A stretch of 64,000 bases of DNA from a bacterium BMS3Abin14 (GCA_002897695.1 BDTG01000043.1:112054-176053), one strand, 5' to 3'. Shown: positions 48,815 through 56,999, counted from the stretch's first letter. Numbers and translations: made by a program. Notes: generated by a model from the letters alone, not told the origin.

Positions 48815-48852
48815 ACGGCTTCTCCCTGAGATAATTTTCAGAGAGAAGCCGT
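48815..48852 (-). terminator. Attenuating hairpin between livK and livH
   Basis: 10-bp perfect stem ACGGCTTCTC/GAGAAGCCGT with an 18-base loop, followed by five T on the minus strand. Located 86-123 bases past the livK stop; it would make the binding protein more abundant than the membrane parts. Confidence 0.8.
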
Positions 48853-48937
48853 ATACTACTTTATTCAAAGGGCGTCTGTCACGACCATATATCACCTGAT
48901 ACCGGCCCGTCCCAAGGTCGGATCGGTGGAAAAACTG

Positions 48938-50188
48938 CTATTTGAAATCGGGCTTCGGGTACTCGACGTTTCCCGTCTTCGCGGACTCGGGCCAGACGAT
49001 TACACGCTTCCCATTCTGCCACTGAATAGCCACCATGGAATGACCGACCTGCTTGCCGGTACTATCTATCTTCCAGTTACCGTAGAAAGACATAAAATGT
49101 AACTTTCCCAAGGCGGCGCGGACCGCGTCGGAATTAACCGAGTTGGCCTTCTCGACCCCCAGGACCAGGGCCAGAACGGAGGCACCGGCCTCAGCAGCGT
49201 GGTAGTCCGGGATGATTTTCCTGCCTATGGCCTTCTGAAACAGGCTTACGAATTCATCCTGGCCGGGGCCGATCCAGGTGATGCCTTTCTTTTTGGCGCC
49301 CTCCTTGGAAAAGGTCACGCCATAATCCCAGTGGGATGGCCCCATGACCCCTTCGGCATCCTCCTTTAATGCATCGTAAAACGCGGGAAGGGTCACGGCA
49401 ACTACGAGGGAAAGGGCTTTGACGTTGATGCCAAGATCAGCCATCTGCCTGGTAAACAGCTGGCCATCCTGGAAGTGTCCGCCGCCCAGAACTATCTCAG
49501 CCTTGGCGGCCTTGAGGTCCGACAGAAGCGGCGTAAGATCCGTAACGCCCTTGGGATATGTCCGTTTGAAGATCACGTCGAAACCGAGCTTCTTGGCATA
49601 GGCCTCGGTGCCGTCCATAACCGACCTGGCGAACTCCGAGTCCTCAAACGCCAGGGCGACCCGCTTGGCGCTTGGATCAATCTTTTTTATCATGTCCAGC
49701 GTGCCTGCCTGATACTTTGAGCCGGGTCCGATTGTCTGAACAATGTATTCGAACCCCTGCCGAAAGATCTTGTCGCTTGCTCCTCCATGGTCCATGTAGA
49801 GCATTCCGTATTTTTCCGCGATGGGAGCCCCTGCCAATGTCAGGCCGGAGGTATAGGGGGCCAGGGTAAAGTTGACTTTGTCTATGGTAATCAACCTTTC
49901 CAGGAGGCTGGTGACCGATTCCTTTTTGGACTCGCAATCGTATTTGCGGTACTCCAGGGGCACCTTTCTTCCGTTCACGGTGACCCCCCCGTATACAGTG
50001 TTGACCCAGTCGACGATGGCCTGGACGCCGCCCGTCGCCTGCTCACCTGCCTTGGCGTACTTCCCGGAAAGAGTCGCGGCATGCCCAATGACGATTTTGT
50101 TAATCGCCTTGGCATGTGCAACCGGAGCGAACGCAAGTCCAAAGGTCACCATCAAGGCCACTAATACTAACAGGCTTCCTCTCTTCAT
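48938..50188 (-). CDS. livK: Branched-chain amino acid ABC transporter substrate-binding protein
   Basis: Periplasmic type I binding protein of about 416 residues. Signal peptide LLVLVALMVTFGLAFAPVAHA, then KIVIGHAATLSGKYAKAGEQ typical of LivJ/LivK/amide-binding proteins. Ligand could be leucine-type amino acids, amides or urea; sequence does not settle it. Two ATG are adjacent (50191, 50188) behind AAGGAG; 50188 has better spacing. First gene of livKHMGF. Confidence 0.92.
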   Translation of the reverse strand: MKRGSLLVLVALMVTFGLAFAPVAHAKAINKIVIGHAATLSGKYAKAGEQATGGVQAIVDWVNTVYGGVTVNGRKVPLEYRKYDCESKKESVTSLLERLITIDKVNFTLAPYTSGLTLAGAPIAEKYGMLYMDHGGASDKIFRQGFEYIVQTIGPGSKYQAGTLDMIKKIDPSAKRVALAFEDSEFARSVMDGTEAYAKKLGFDVIFKRTYPKGVTDLTPLLSDLKAAKAEIVLGGGHFQDGQLFTRQMADLGINVKALSLVVAVTLPAFYDALKEDAEGVMGPSHWDYGVTFSKEGAKKKGITWIGPGQDEFVSLFQKAIGRKIIPDYHAAEAGASVLALVLGVEKANSVNSDAVRAALGKLHFMSFYGNWKIDSTGKQVGHSMVAIQWQNGKRVIVWPESAKTGNVEYPKPDFK

Positions 50189-50369
50189 CATCGTCTCCTT
50201 CTGTTATGGTTGCAGAAAATAAAACCTTCCCAACAAACGGAATTGATACTCAATTTTACCACAGAAACGAACAAATGGTGCGGAACTCTCGAGCCGTAAA
50301 GCGACATATCATTTCAAACTACCAGATGGGCACTTAAGGGTCAAATAAAAAGCCGTTCTATCTTTGCGG

Positions 50370-50651
50370 TCACCCATTTTCCGGTATTCTGCGAAACGAG
50401 TCGAGCCCGAAGCGTTCCCGGATGACCCGTTCCAGCCGGGGCCTGATCACCAGATCGAACACTCCCTTCCTCCCCGGAAAGAATCGTTCCGCAAGATACC
50501 CGAGGCCCGACACCAACCCGAGGGCCTCATGGATGGTGATCGGTTCAATGTAAAGACGCTGTTCGGTCAGGTCGGTGAGGAACCGGAACATGCGGACCCT
50601 CCGATTCTCCTCCATTACCACCGCGGTATTTTCAGGCATATTCGACATCAT
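50370..50651 (-). CDS. Small hypothetical protein
   Basis: 93 residues, no family recognised. Amphipathic helical protein with regular hydrophobic spacing (ITIHEALGLVSGLGYLAERFFPGRKG, then VIRPRLERVIRERFGL). No signal peptide or TM segment, no Cys. GGAAGG lies upstream of a double ATG at 50651/50648; the frame is open to 50741. It lies 180 bases upstream of livK on the same strand. A frame antisense to it looks less protein-like. Confidence 0.55.
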   Translation of the reverse strand: MMSNMPENTAVVMEENRRVRMFRFLTDLTEQRLYIEPITIHEALGLVSGLGYLAERFFPGRKGVFDLVIRPRLERVIRERFGLDSFRRIPENG

Positions 50652-51123
50652 CTTCAACCTTCCAGGCTCTACATTTGACCGGAACCGGATCGTATGAACT
50701 ATTCCTTTACATCCTACAACATAAAAAAAAAGGATCAGCACAAAAACGAGTCCGTCAATGTTAAACCGGATTTCACGCGTGTTGCCTGTTGTAGCTTCGC
50801 TTCACGATTACCCCCCTCCCTCGAGGGGAGGGGATGGGGGAGGGTGGTATATGTTATTCACCCCCACCTCTGTCCTCCCCCCTCAAGGGGGAGGAAGGTT
50901 TAAGGTTTTATTCACTTACGATGTTTGCCCTATCCCCTGTATCCCCCCACCTGCCACGTCGAAGCAACCGAAATGTGTGACGAAGACGGGTCCCTGTTAA
51001 ATCCTGCCTTTAGATGCAGTGAGCTACGTATTTCTATAATGACCCGGTATCGTGAGATTTTGATGAACTTTCTTTGGGAATATTGATTTGGGGAGGTTGT
51101 CGGTACGAACGGAGGAAAAGAAT
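50652..51123. other. 472-base gene-free region with paired G/C-rich hairpins
   Basis: Holds two hairpins (50813-50833 and 50874-50894) joined by imperfectly complementary GGGGGAGGGTGG and CACCCCCACC. Before 50813 and after 50900 nothing clear is seen, apart from GGAGG at 51111 for the next gene. Confidence 0.55.
50813..50894. repeat. Double inverted purine/pyrimidine hairpin element
   Basis: Hairpin 1: CCCCTCCC (50813-50820) with GGGAGGGG (50826-50833), loop TCGAG. Hairpin 2: CCTCCCCC (50874-50881) with GGGGGAGG (50887-50894), loop CTCAA. Resembles G-rich intergenic palindromes seen in many environmental genomes. Confidence 0.75.
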
Positions 51124-51539
51124 ATGAAGTCAGCAAATTTCCCAAAACGAAACACTTTCGGGCAATCCCTGATTATTTTCGTCGCCATACTGTTCATTCC
51201 ACTGACAGCCCCGGCCGACTGGGATTTTTCAAAGCACAGCATCCCAGTCGAGGGAATCCGGGGGGGCGGCCCCCCAAGGGACGGGATACCGGCCCTTTTT
51301 AACCCAAAATACCTGAGCGCCAGGGAGTCCGACAAACTCCTCAAACCTGATGAGCGAGTGCTGGGAGTGACCATTAACGGGGTCTCCAGGGCCTACCCTA
51401 TCCGGATCATGTCCTGGCACGAACTGGTCAACGACGAGATCAACGGTGTCCCCTACCTCGTGAGCTGGAACCCATCGTGGTCTACTGGTTCGTGTGGAAG
51501 GGAATACACTCCGACTCGGGGCTTTACAGGCCAGAATAG
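51124..51539 (+). pseudogene. DUF3179 family protein, internal deletion
   Basis: Exported protein remnant. The N-terminal part has a signal peptide (SLIIFVAILFIPLTAPADW) and DUF3179 features: KYLSARESDKLLKPDERVLG, INGVSRAYPIRIMSWHELVND, INGVPYLVSW. Where homologues continue with a Cys-Pro-Leu-T-G-T block, the frame breaks at about 51466-51471. The next bases, in another frame (51471-51539), encode PIVVYWFVWKGIHSDSGLYR and stop, which looks like the normal DUF3179 C-terminus. So about 200 residues of the middle are missing. ATG 51124 has GGAGG 8 bases upstream. The end overlaps the convergent kinase gene. Confidence 0.78.
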
Positions 51540-53437
51540 TTCAAGGGGGCCTCCGTCTTATCTCCTTCCAGCACCTCCCTGACTTTGGCGCCCAGGGCCT
51601 GTACGGCGAACGGTTTCTGAATGAACTGTATGCCTTCATCCACCACACCGCGATGGGTGATAACGTCTTCTGTGTAGCCGGACATGTAAAGCACTTTCAA
51701 GCCCGGGTATAAAGCAGACGCCTGGGTAAACAGATCCCTGCCGTTCATCCCTGGCATGACCACGTCCGTCAGCAGCAGGTGTACCGAACTCTCGTGGTCC
51801 TCCAGAACCCGAAGCGCCTCGCTTCCGCTTTCGGCGGAAAGAACACGGTAGCCAAACTGCTCGAGTATGGCACGACTGACCTCACGAACATGTTCGTTGT
51901 CCTCAACCAGCAGGATGGTCTCCCAGCCGTGCAGGTCGGTGGGGGCCGTTTTTTCAACAGTTGCCACCCCGGCGTCGACTTTTCCGGTAACAGGCAAATA
52001 GATCTTGAAGGTCGTGCCCTTGAAGGGTTCGCTGTAGAACCAGATGCTGCCGCCGTGCTGCCTGACAATGCCGTGAACCGTGGCCAGCCCCAGGCCCGTG
52101 CCGCCCTCTCCTTTGGTGGTGAAGAACGGCTCGAAGATGTGCTTGCGGACCTCATCATCCATGCCGCATCCCGTATCGCTGACGACCAGCATGACGTACT
52201 CACCCGGTTCCACTTCCGGGTGAGTCGCCGCGTATTCTTCGTCAAGATCAGCAAGCGTGGTCTCGATCGTCAATGTGCCGCCACCCGGCATGGCTTCAGC
52301 AGCGTTGACCGCCAGGTTCATGATCACCTGCTCGATCTGGCCGAGGTCCGCCATTACGCCATGAATATCGGGCGACAGGAGGACCTTGATCTCGATGTCT
52401 TCCCGGATAGTGCGCCGGAGTAATTTTTCAAAGCCCTCAACAGCTTTGCTAAGATCAATAGTCCTGTACTCCAGGGTCTGCTTGCGGCCGAATGCCAGGA
52501 GCCGGCTCACCAGGTCCCGGGCCCGAAATCCCGCATCCATGATTCCGTCTATGAATTTCAATCGCGCGTCGTCGGGAGCTAAATTGTCCCGAAGCATCTC
52601 ACCGTAGCCAAGGATGGGGATGAGAAGGTTGTTCAGATCGTGGGCCACGCCGCCGGCAAGCCGGCCTACAGCCTCTACCTTCTGTGCCTGAAGGTATTGC
52701 TCCTCCATTCTAGCCTTTTCTTCCTCGACCTGCTTGCGGGTCTGGATTTCATCCTGCAGCTCATCGAAGGTGGTTTTCAGTCCAAGACGCATCGAGTTGA
52801 TGGCCGAAACGATCCGGTCAATCTCGTCAGGATTCTGGGGAGAAGTCTTTTTCTTCTCTAAAAGCAGTTCCTTCTCAAGACCGTCGATTCCTATCTGTTT
52901 CACATATGCGGCGATGTCGGATAGATGGCGTGTAAACATAAACTGGAACAGGAAGTATATGGAAAAGGTGACAAGGAAGACCATCATTACCGTGTAGAAT
53001 AACCCCACCTTCACATGCCCCCACAACTCCTCGAATACCCCGTTTCTCGAGATGTCTACTTTCAGGATTCCCAATCGTATCGTCTTGCCCCCGTAAGTAT
53101 AGGTGAGGGGGAACTCACCCCGCATGGCATCTCCCGCTTCGATGCTGCCTATTTCCATGATCACCCGGCCCTTGTCTTCTATCAACACATGACGCAGGTG
53201 GGATATGTTCAGGAGTCCCTGCATGGCGGTCCTGACGGTCTTCTCGTCCATGACCCACAGATTTTCTCTGATGACCGGTAGCTGGGTTATCTTAATTTCC
53301 TTAAAGGTATTTTCAATATCGCTCATCGCCTTTCTGTAATCCAACCATGCCCTGACGGCTGTTATCAAAAGTGCGGCGATCAAACTGACTATGAGAACAA
53401 CGATGAAAAGCCGGAAAGCGATGGAATTTTTGGCCAA
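51524..53437 (-). CDS. Hybrid sensor histidine kinase with C-terminal receiver domain
   Basis: 637 residues. TM1 near 10-30, periplasmic region to about 145, TM2 (VGLFYTVMMVFLVTFSIYFLFQF), coiled coil, HisKA with GRLAGGVAHDLNNLLIPILGY near residue 275, ATPase with NLAVNAAEAMPGGG, SDTGCGMDDEV and GGTGLGLATVHGI, then a receiver domain (ILLVEDNEHVREVSR, LLTDVVMPGMNGRDL, YMSGYTED, FIQKPFAV) with phospho-acceptor Asp in TDVVMPG. TTG start at 53437 overlaps the upstream binding-protein gene by 49 bases; no ribosome site is seen, so coupling is likely. Confidence 0.88.
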   Translation of the reverse strand: MAKNSIAFRLFIVVLIVSLIAALLITAVRAWLDYRKAMSDIENTFKEIKITQLPVIRENLWVMDEKTVRTAMQGLLNISHLRHVLIEDKGRVIMEIGSIEAGDAMRGEFPLTYTYGGKTIRLGILKVDISRNGVFEELWGHVKVGLFYTVMMVFLVTFSIYFLFQFMFTRHLSDIAAYVKQIGIDGLEKELLLEKKKTSPQNPDEIDRIVSAINSMRLGLKTTFDELQDEIQTRKQVEEEKARMEEQYLQAQKVEAVGRLAGGVAHDLNNLLIPILGYGEMLRDNLAPDDARLKFIDGIMDAGFRARDLVSRLLAFGRKQTLEYRTIDLSKAVEGFEKLLRRTIREDIEIKVLLSPDIHGVMADLGQIEQVIMNLAVNAAEAMPGGGTLTIETTLADLDEEYAATHPEVEPGEYVMLVVSDTGCGMDDEVRKHIFEPFFTTKGEGGTGLGLATVHGIVRQHGGSIWFYSEPFKGTTFKIYLPVTGKVDAGVATVEKTAPTDLHGWETILLVEDNEHVREVSRAILEQFGYRVLSAESGSEALRVLEDHESSVHLLLTDVVMPGMNGRDLFTQASALYPGLKVLYMSGYTEDVITHRGVVDEGIQFIQKPFAVQALGAKVREVLEGDKTEAPLNYSGL

Positions 53438-54138
53438 TCGGATACAATTTTCCGATAGGTCCCGTCCTTTTTCATCCGCTTGAGGGCTTCGGTTAGCCGG
53501 GGCACGATAGCCCGATGTTCTTTGTGGAGATAAATATACATGTCCTGAATGGATAAAGGCGACGAGATCGGCTTGATATCACTTAGACCCAGCTTCTTAA
53601 TGATAAACAACCCCTGCTGCAGGTCAAAGACAGCCACCTCAATCCGCTCCGCTTCGAGCATCTTGAATAGAATTTCGGAGTTATTTACTCTTGTGAGCGA
53701 CTTTGTTTGTTGAATGTTTTTTTCAAGGATCTTCCATCCGGTTACGATGCCGACATGAAATGGGCGCAGGCTCCCCCACCCGGCCGGCCGGAAATCGGAT
53801 TTCTTCGAAAACGCCACGAACTGAAACTGGGTAATCGGTTCAGGCACCTGGATCAGGTTGGGATACAACTGACCAATTAGTCCTCCAACTCTTGCATAGT
53901 TGCCATCTTCAATCCCCTCGTTTGCGTTTTGAAGCGCCCGTTCGGACGGCAAGCGAACAATCCGCAGACCCACACCGATGCGCCTGAACGTCTCCTTCAC
54001 AACCCTGTCGCTTATCCCATTCAGGCTGTCAGTGGATTCGGGTGGTTCATCCGCAGTATTGAGAATCATTTTATTCTGAGCTTCAGCAGCCGAAAAGAAG
54101 CAAAGCAGAAGGGCAATGATAAGAATCCTTGTTCTCAA
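53389..54138 (-). CDS. Periplasmic solute-binding (SBP_bac_3-like) protein, sensor partner
   Basis: About 249 residues. Signal peptide LRTRILIIALLLCFFSAAEA right at the inferred TTG start (54138; GGGGGA upstream), then a type II binding fold: LNTADEPPESTDSLNGISD, LRIVRLPSERALQNANEGIEDG, KSLTRVNNSEILFKMLEA and the C-terminal KRMKKDGTYRKIVSDW characteristic of family 3. The reading frame extends upstream to 54348 but that part is not protein-like. With the following kinase it probably forms a ligand-sensing pair rather than a transporter, since no permease is present. Confidence 0.78.
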   Translation of the reverse strand: MRTRILIIALLLCFFSAAEAQNKMILNTADEPPESTDSLNGISDRVVKETFRRIGVGLRIVRLPSERALQNANEGIEDGNYARVGGLIGQLYPNLIQVPEPITQFQFVAFSKKSDFRPAGWGSLRPFHVGIVTGWKILEKNIQQTKSLTRVNNSEILFKMLEAERIEVAVFDLQQGLFIIKKLGLSDIKPISSPLSIQDMYIYLHKEHRAIVPRLTEALKRMKKDGTYRKIVSDWPKIPSLSGFSSLFS

Positions 54139-54398
54139 GATTTCCCCCAAAATTCTCTTCGTACTTTCCCCTATGCTACATTTCTCTGGCCCGGCAGGAT
54201 AGTTATTTTGCGGACATGGCGTTAAAACTTTTGCTGTTTCCGACAGATCCTCGCCGAAAAGTTCCGCAAAAGGCTCACCCAGAAGATCTGGATGAAAATA
54301 AAGCGGTTTCACTCCGAGCCATCGGGAGCATGTCGTGAACAATAGCACATTTTCGACACACGGTCCTTATCTGAAAATCCGGCTTGCTGTTTAACTTC

Positions 54399-54421
54399 GA
54401 TGGACTCGCAAAAAGTCCATC
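54399..54421. repeat. Dispersed hairpin element, copy 2
   Basis: GATGGACT (54399-54406) pairs perfectly with AGTCCATC (54414-54421), loop CGCAAAA. With flanks to 54430 it is close to the reverse complement of 26705-26737. It sits just past the end of the thioredoxin-like selenoprotein candidate. Confidence 0.75.
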
Positions 54422-54446
54422 AACGCGCCCGGGCAGGGCGCCCAGA

Positions 54447-54746
54447 TCAATGGAGTTTTCTTATGACCTTCCTCAATGCTGCCACGGAAGGAGTATTGGC
54501 GAGTCCTCCGGACTCGTTCTCGTACATCCGTCAGGAAAATCCGGAGATCTCGGATGGGAAGAGATCGACGCCGTCGAGCATGATCGTCGGAGAGCCCCTC
54601 AAGCCAAGCTTTTCAGCCGCCTCGTCGGCGATACGACGGTAGTTCACCTCGGCCTTGAGACCCTCGGCTGCCAGAGCGTCAGGGATGTTCTTCCGCAGGA
54701 CCACTTCGGACCCACAGCCCATTGAAAAGTAGCAGTCAATTTTCAT
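54447..54746 (-). CDS. Thioredoxin-like small protein, candidate selenoprotein (UGA at 54531-54533)
   Basis: Reads as 71 residues to a UGA, or 99 residues if that UGA is selenocysteine. N-terminus MKIDCYFSMGCGSEVVLRKN, then EKLGLRGSPTIMLDGVDLFP, the cis-Pro and DG features of small thioredoxin-like proteins in this family. UGA follows in GFS-UGA-RMYENESGG, where related proteins (from memory) read GFSCRxY; the frame continues LANTPSVAALRKVIRKLH to TGA at 54447, the expected C-terminal helix. A perfect hairpin begins 14 bases after UGA. AGGAGA lies upstream of ATG 54746. Alternative: nonsense mutation of a Cys codon. Probably linked to the adjacent mer genes. Confidence 0.75.
54500..54516 (-). 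promoter_or_regulatory. Candidate bacterial SECIS hairpin (thioredoxin-like gene)
   Basis: 7-bp perfect stem CGAGTCC/GGACTCG with loop GGA. The loop lies 22-24 bases after UGA and starts with G, as expected for bacterial SECIS (loop roughly 16-37 bases after UGA with a G at its start). Being a palindrome, it could also be a coincidence. Confidence 0.6.
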
Positions 54747-54809
54747 GTCAACGTCTCCTACTGCCTTACTGGGGTTATTAAATAAATGAGCACCTGGATG
54801 TGGACCAAG

Positions 54810-55082
54810 TCACTCTTTCATGGTTCCGAGGTCCCTTTTTCCGAATCTCGGTGACCTGGGAGGCCTTTCCCTCTTGAAGGATTCGAAAGGGAGTCCGATC
54901 AGCCGGAGTATGCGGTTATCCTCGGGACTTTGAAATCGGCCGACCCCGATGGTTATCGCTGACTGCGGGACGTTCAGCACCAGGCTCCTGTTTATGGCGT
55001 CCCACCACCGGAAGATGACCGAGTAGTTGGAGTTCAGCTCCGAGCGAACCACCGAGTGGTGTACCCCGTGCATCCTGGGCGT
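54810..55082 (-). pseudogene. C-terminal fragment of sterol desaturase/fatty acid hydroxylase family
   Basis: About 90 codons. The text TPRMHGVHHSVVRSELNSNY carries the third histidine box (HGVHHS) of this membrane di-iron family, followed by RWWDAINRSLVLNVPQSAIT and IGVGRFQSPEDNRIL, then a basic tail. The first two histidine boxes and membrane helices are missing; sequence upstream of 55082 belongs to another gene start. It is a remnant created by deletion. Confidence 0.72.
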
Positions 55083-55180
55083 CAACCAGGACCTTGACCG
55101 TGTAGCCCTTCTCGAGCGCAGCCCAGATGACATTGTAAACGACGCAAATCTGTCAGTATCAGGATTCCGTACCGGTTCAT
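55083..55180 (-). pseudogene. DsrE-like gene start, frameshifted and truncated
   Basis: ATG 55180 has a perfect AGGAGG 7 bases upstream and codes MNRYGILILTD, then the frame shifts (near 55141-55147) to VYNVIWAALEKGYTVKVLV, resembling the beginning of DsrE/YchN-like sulfur relay proteins. At about 55083 it runs into the hydroxylase fragment. It follows merA directly (its start overlaps nothing but lies 10 bases beyond the merA stop). Confidence 0.55.
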
Positions 55181-55190
55181 GAGTTACCTC

Positions 55191-56594
55191 CTATACGCAG
55201 CAGGAGATGGCCGAGATATCCCTGGTAAAAGAGATGGCTGCGAGTTTTATGGATTCGGCCATGCTCGGGAACACGGGCATGGACTCGATGACGTCGTCTA
55301 TGGTGTTCTGGTTCCTGATCAGCATCATACCGATGGCGGCCAGTTCCGAAGACTGGTTCGACAGGAAGTGTATACCGTGTATCCGCCTCGTTTTCGGGTT
55401 GATCACCATCCTGACCAGTCCCTCGGTGCGTCCGGTGATAATGGCTTTGGGGATCCTTTCGAAAGAGACGGTCCTGCAGGAGCAGATCCCCTCACGCTTC
55501 ATCAGCTCTTCCTCTGTCAGGCCGACACCTGAAAGCTGCGGATCGGTAAACACCGTGTAGGGGACCGCGTCGTAGTCTACCCCATCTTTCGACCCGCTCA
55601 GGGCGTTTTGGGCGCCCAGCGTCCCCTCGCGGCCGGCGGTGGTTTCGAGGCGCCGCGGCAGATCCACAACGTCACCGGCGGCGAAGATATGGGGCTGCGA
55701 AGTCTGCATGAACCCGTTGACGGCAATAGCTCCCTTTCCGTTGGTCTTTACACCGGCAATGTCGAGGGCAAGGCCGTTTGTGTTCGGGTCCTTTCCCGCC
55801 GCCAGCAGGATCTCGTCACCGCTTACGACCACTTCCTTGCCACCTGAGATATAGGAAAGGTGTTTCCTGCCGTTTTTCACCCACGCCTTCCGGTATTCGA
55901 CACCCAGGGCGATGGAGATTCCCTCGCCTTCGAGTAGTTCACGGAGCCTGACTGCCAGCTCCGGCTCCGTTCCCTTGTATATCGACCCTGAACGCCTGAG
56001 CAGGGTCACATGAGTCCCGAACCTGGAGTACATCTGGGAAAATTCCAGGCCCACCGCCCCGGCGCCGATCACGATCATATCTTTGGGAGTGCGCTTTAGC
56101 TTAAGGGCCTCGATGTGGGTGAGAAAGCCCGTGTCTTCAATACCTTCGATGGCAGGAACCCTGGCTGTCGACCCGGTGGCGACGAGTAACTTTTTCCCCT
56201 CGATAGTCTTTCCGTTGACCTCGACCTGGTTGGATGAGACGAACCTTCCCTTTCCTTCAAACAGCGTGATGTTCTCAAGCCCCTTGAGGACGTGCTCGTA
56301 CTTTTCACCACGCAGTTTCTCAACCATGTCCAGTTCAGCCTGGACCACTGTGGGAAAATCGAACTGATCTCTGGTCAGCCCTATCCCGGGGACGCCATGA
56401 TGATCCGCCGCATGGAGGACCTCCCCGGCATACAGCAGTGCCTTGGAGGGGACACAGCCGACGTTCACGCAGGTCCCACCCAGGGGCAGTCCCACGTTGA
56501 TCATGGCCGTCCTGGCACCGATATCATTGGCCTTTATGGCCGCCCCGAAACCGCCGGCCCCGCCGCCGATGATTACCAGATCATACTTACCCAT
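55191..56594 (-). CDS. merA: Mercuric reductase (MerA-like, no N-terminal HMA domain)
   Basis: FAD disulfide oxidoreductase of 467 residues reducing Hg(II) to Hg(0) with NADPH. FAD motif VIIGGGAGGFGAAIKA, redox pair GGTCVNVGCVPSKALLYAG, NAD motif MIVIGAGAVGLEFSQMY, and the interface region FTDPQLSGVGLTEEEL. The decisive feature is the C-terminal vicinal pair SCCV, which delivers Hg(II) in MerA and is absent from dihydrolipoamide dehydrogenase. AGAGG 6 bases before ATG 56594. It lacks the usual N-terminal HMA domain, which the separate MerP may replace. Confidence 0.9.
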   Translation of the reverse strand: MGKYDLVIIGGGAGGFGAAIKANDIGARTAMINVGLPLGGTCVNVGCVPSKALLYAGEVLHAADHHGVPGIGLTRDQFDFPTVVQAELDMVEKLRGEKYEHVLKGLENITLFEGKGRFVSSNQVEVNGKTIEGKKLLVATGSTARVPAIEGIEDTGFLTHIEALKLKRTPKDMIVIGAGAVGLEFSQMYSRFGTHVTLLRRSGSIYKGTEPELAVRLRELLEGEGISIALGVEYRKAWVKNGRKHLSYISGGKEVVVSGDEILLAAGKDPNTNGLALDIAGVKTNGKGAIAVNGFMQTSQPHIFAAGDVVDLPRRLETTAGREGTLGAQNALSGSKDGVDYDAVPYTVFTDPQLSGVGLTEEELMKREGICSCRTVSFERIPKAIITGRTEGLVRMVINPKTRRIHGIHFLSNQSSELAAIGMMLIRNQNTIDDVIESMPVFPSMAESIKLAAISFTRDISAISCCV

Positions 56595-56651
56595 TTCAAT
56601 CCTCTCTTTCTGACAGTAAGAATATCGCGCTCGATCCCGGACCCCCGGATT

Positions 56652-56972
56652 CTAACTTCCCGCAGCCGGCTCTCTCTGGATGACCTTTCCCTTGAACCCG
56701 CTTTCCTCGACGGCCTTTTCCAGAACCTCTTCAGTAACGCTTTCATCCACAGTCACCCACGCCTTCTTTTCCTTGAGTGAGACATCCACCTCTTTTACGC
56801 CCTCGACCCCTGACAGGGACCGTTTCACCGCAATGGCGCAAAGGCCTCACGTCATACCCTTGATATCAAGGGTGACCTTCTGATCCGCCGCGTGGGCCGG
56901 ATGAGGGGTCGCCAGGGTTACAACAAGCGCCAACGCAAAAAACGCAATCGTAAAAAAACCGTATTTCGACAT
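56652..56972 (-). CDS. merP: MerP-like periplasmic mercury-binding protein with UGA (Sec) in the metal site
   Basis: 106 residues when UGA at 56847-56849 is read as selenocysteine. Signal peptide MSKYGFFTIAFFALALVV up to the AHA-A cleavage region; mature HMA domain KVTLDIKGMT-U-GLCAIAVKRSL, then GVEGVKEVDVSLKEKKAWV and EEVLEKAVEESGFKGKV. MerP family has GMTCxxC here; the first Cys codon is UGA, the second Cys is kept. If read as stop, the product would be 41 residues, useless. A 7-bp stem with GUC loop lies 26-42 bases after UGA. AGGAG upstream of ATG 56972. Between merT and merA. Confidence 0.85.
56805..56821 (-). promoter_or_regulatory. Candidate bacterial SECIS hairpin (merP)
   Basis: Stem GGTCCCT/AGGGGTC (five canonical pairs, two G-U) with a GUC loop 33-35 bases after UGA, beginning with G. 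Position and loop fit SelB-binding hairpins. It also codes S-L-S-G-V in the HMA domain, so it is constrained by both functions. Confidence 0.6.
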
Positions 56973-56999
56973 TACATACTCCTCATGACAGCGATCGCC

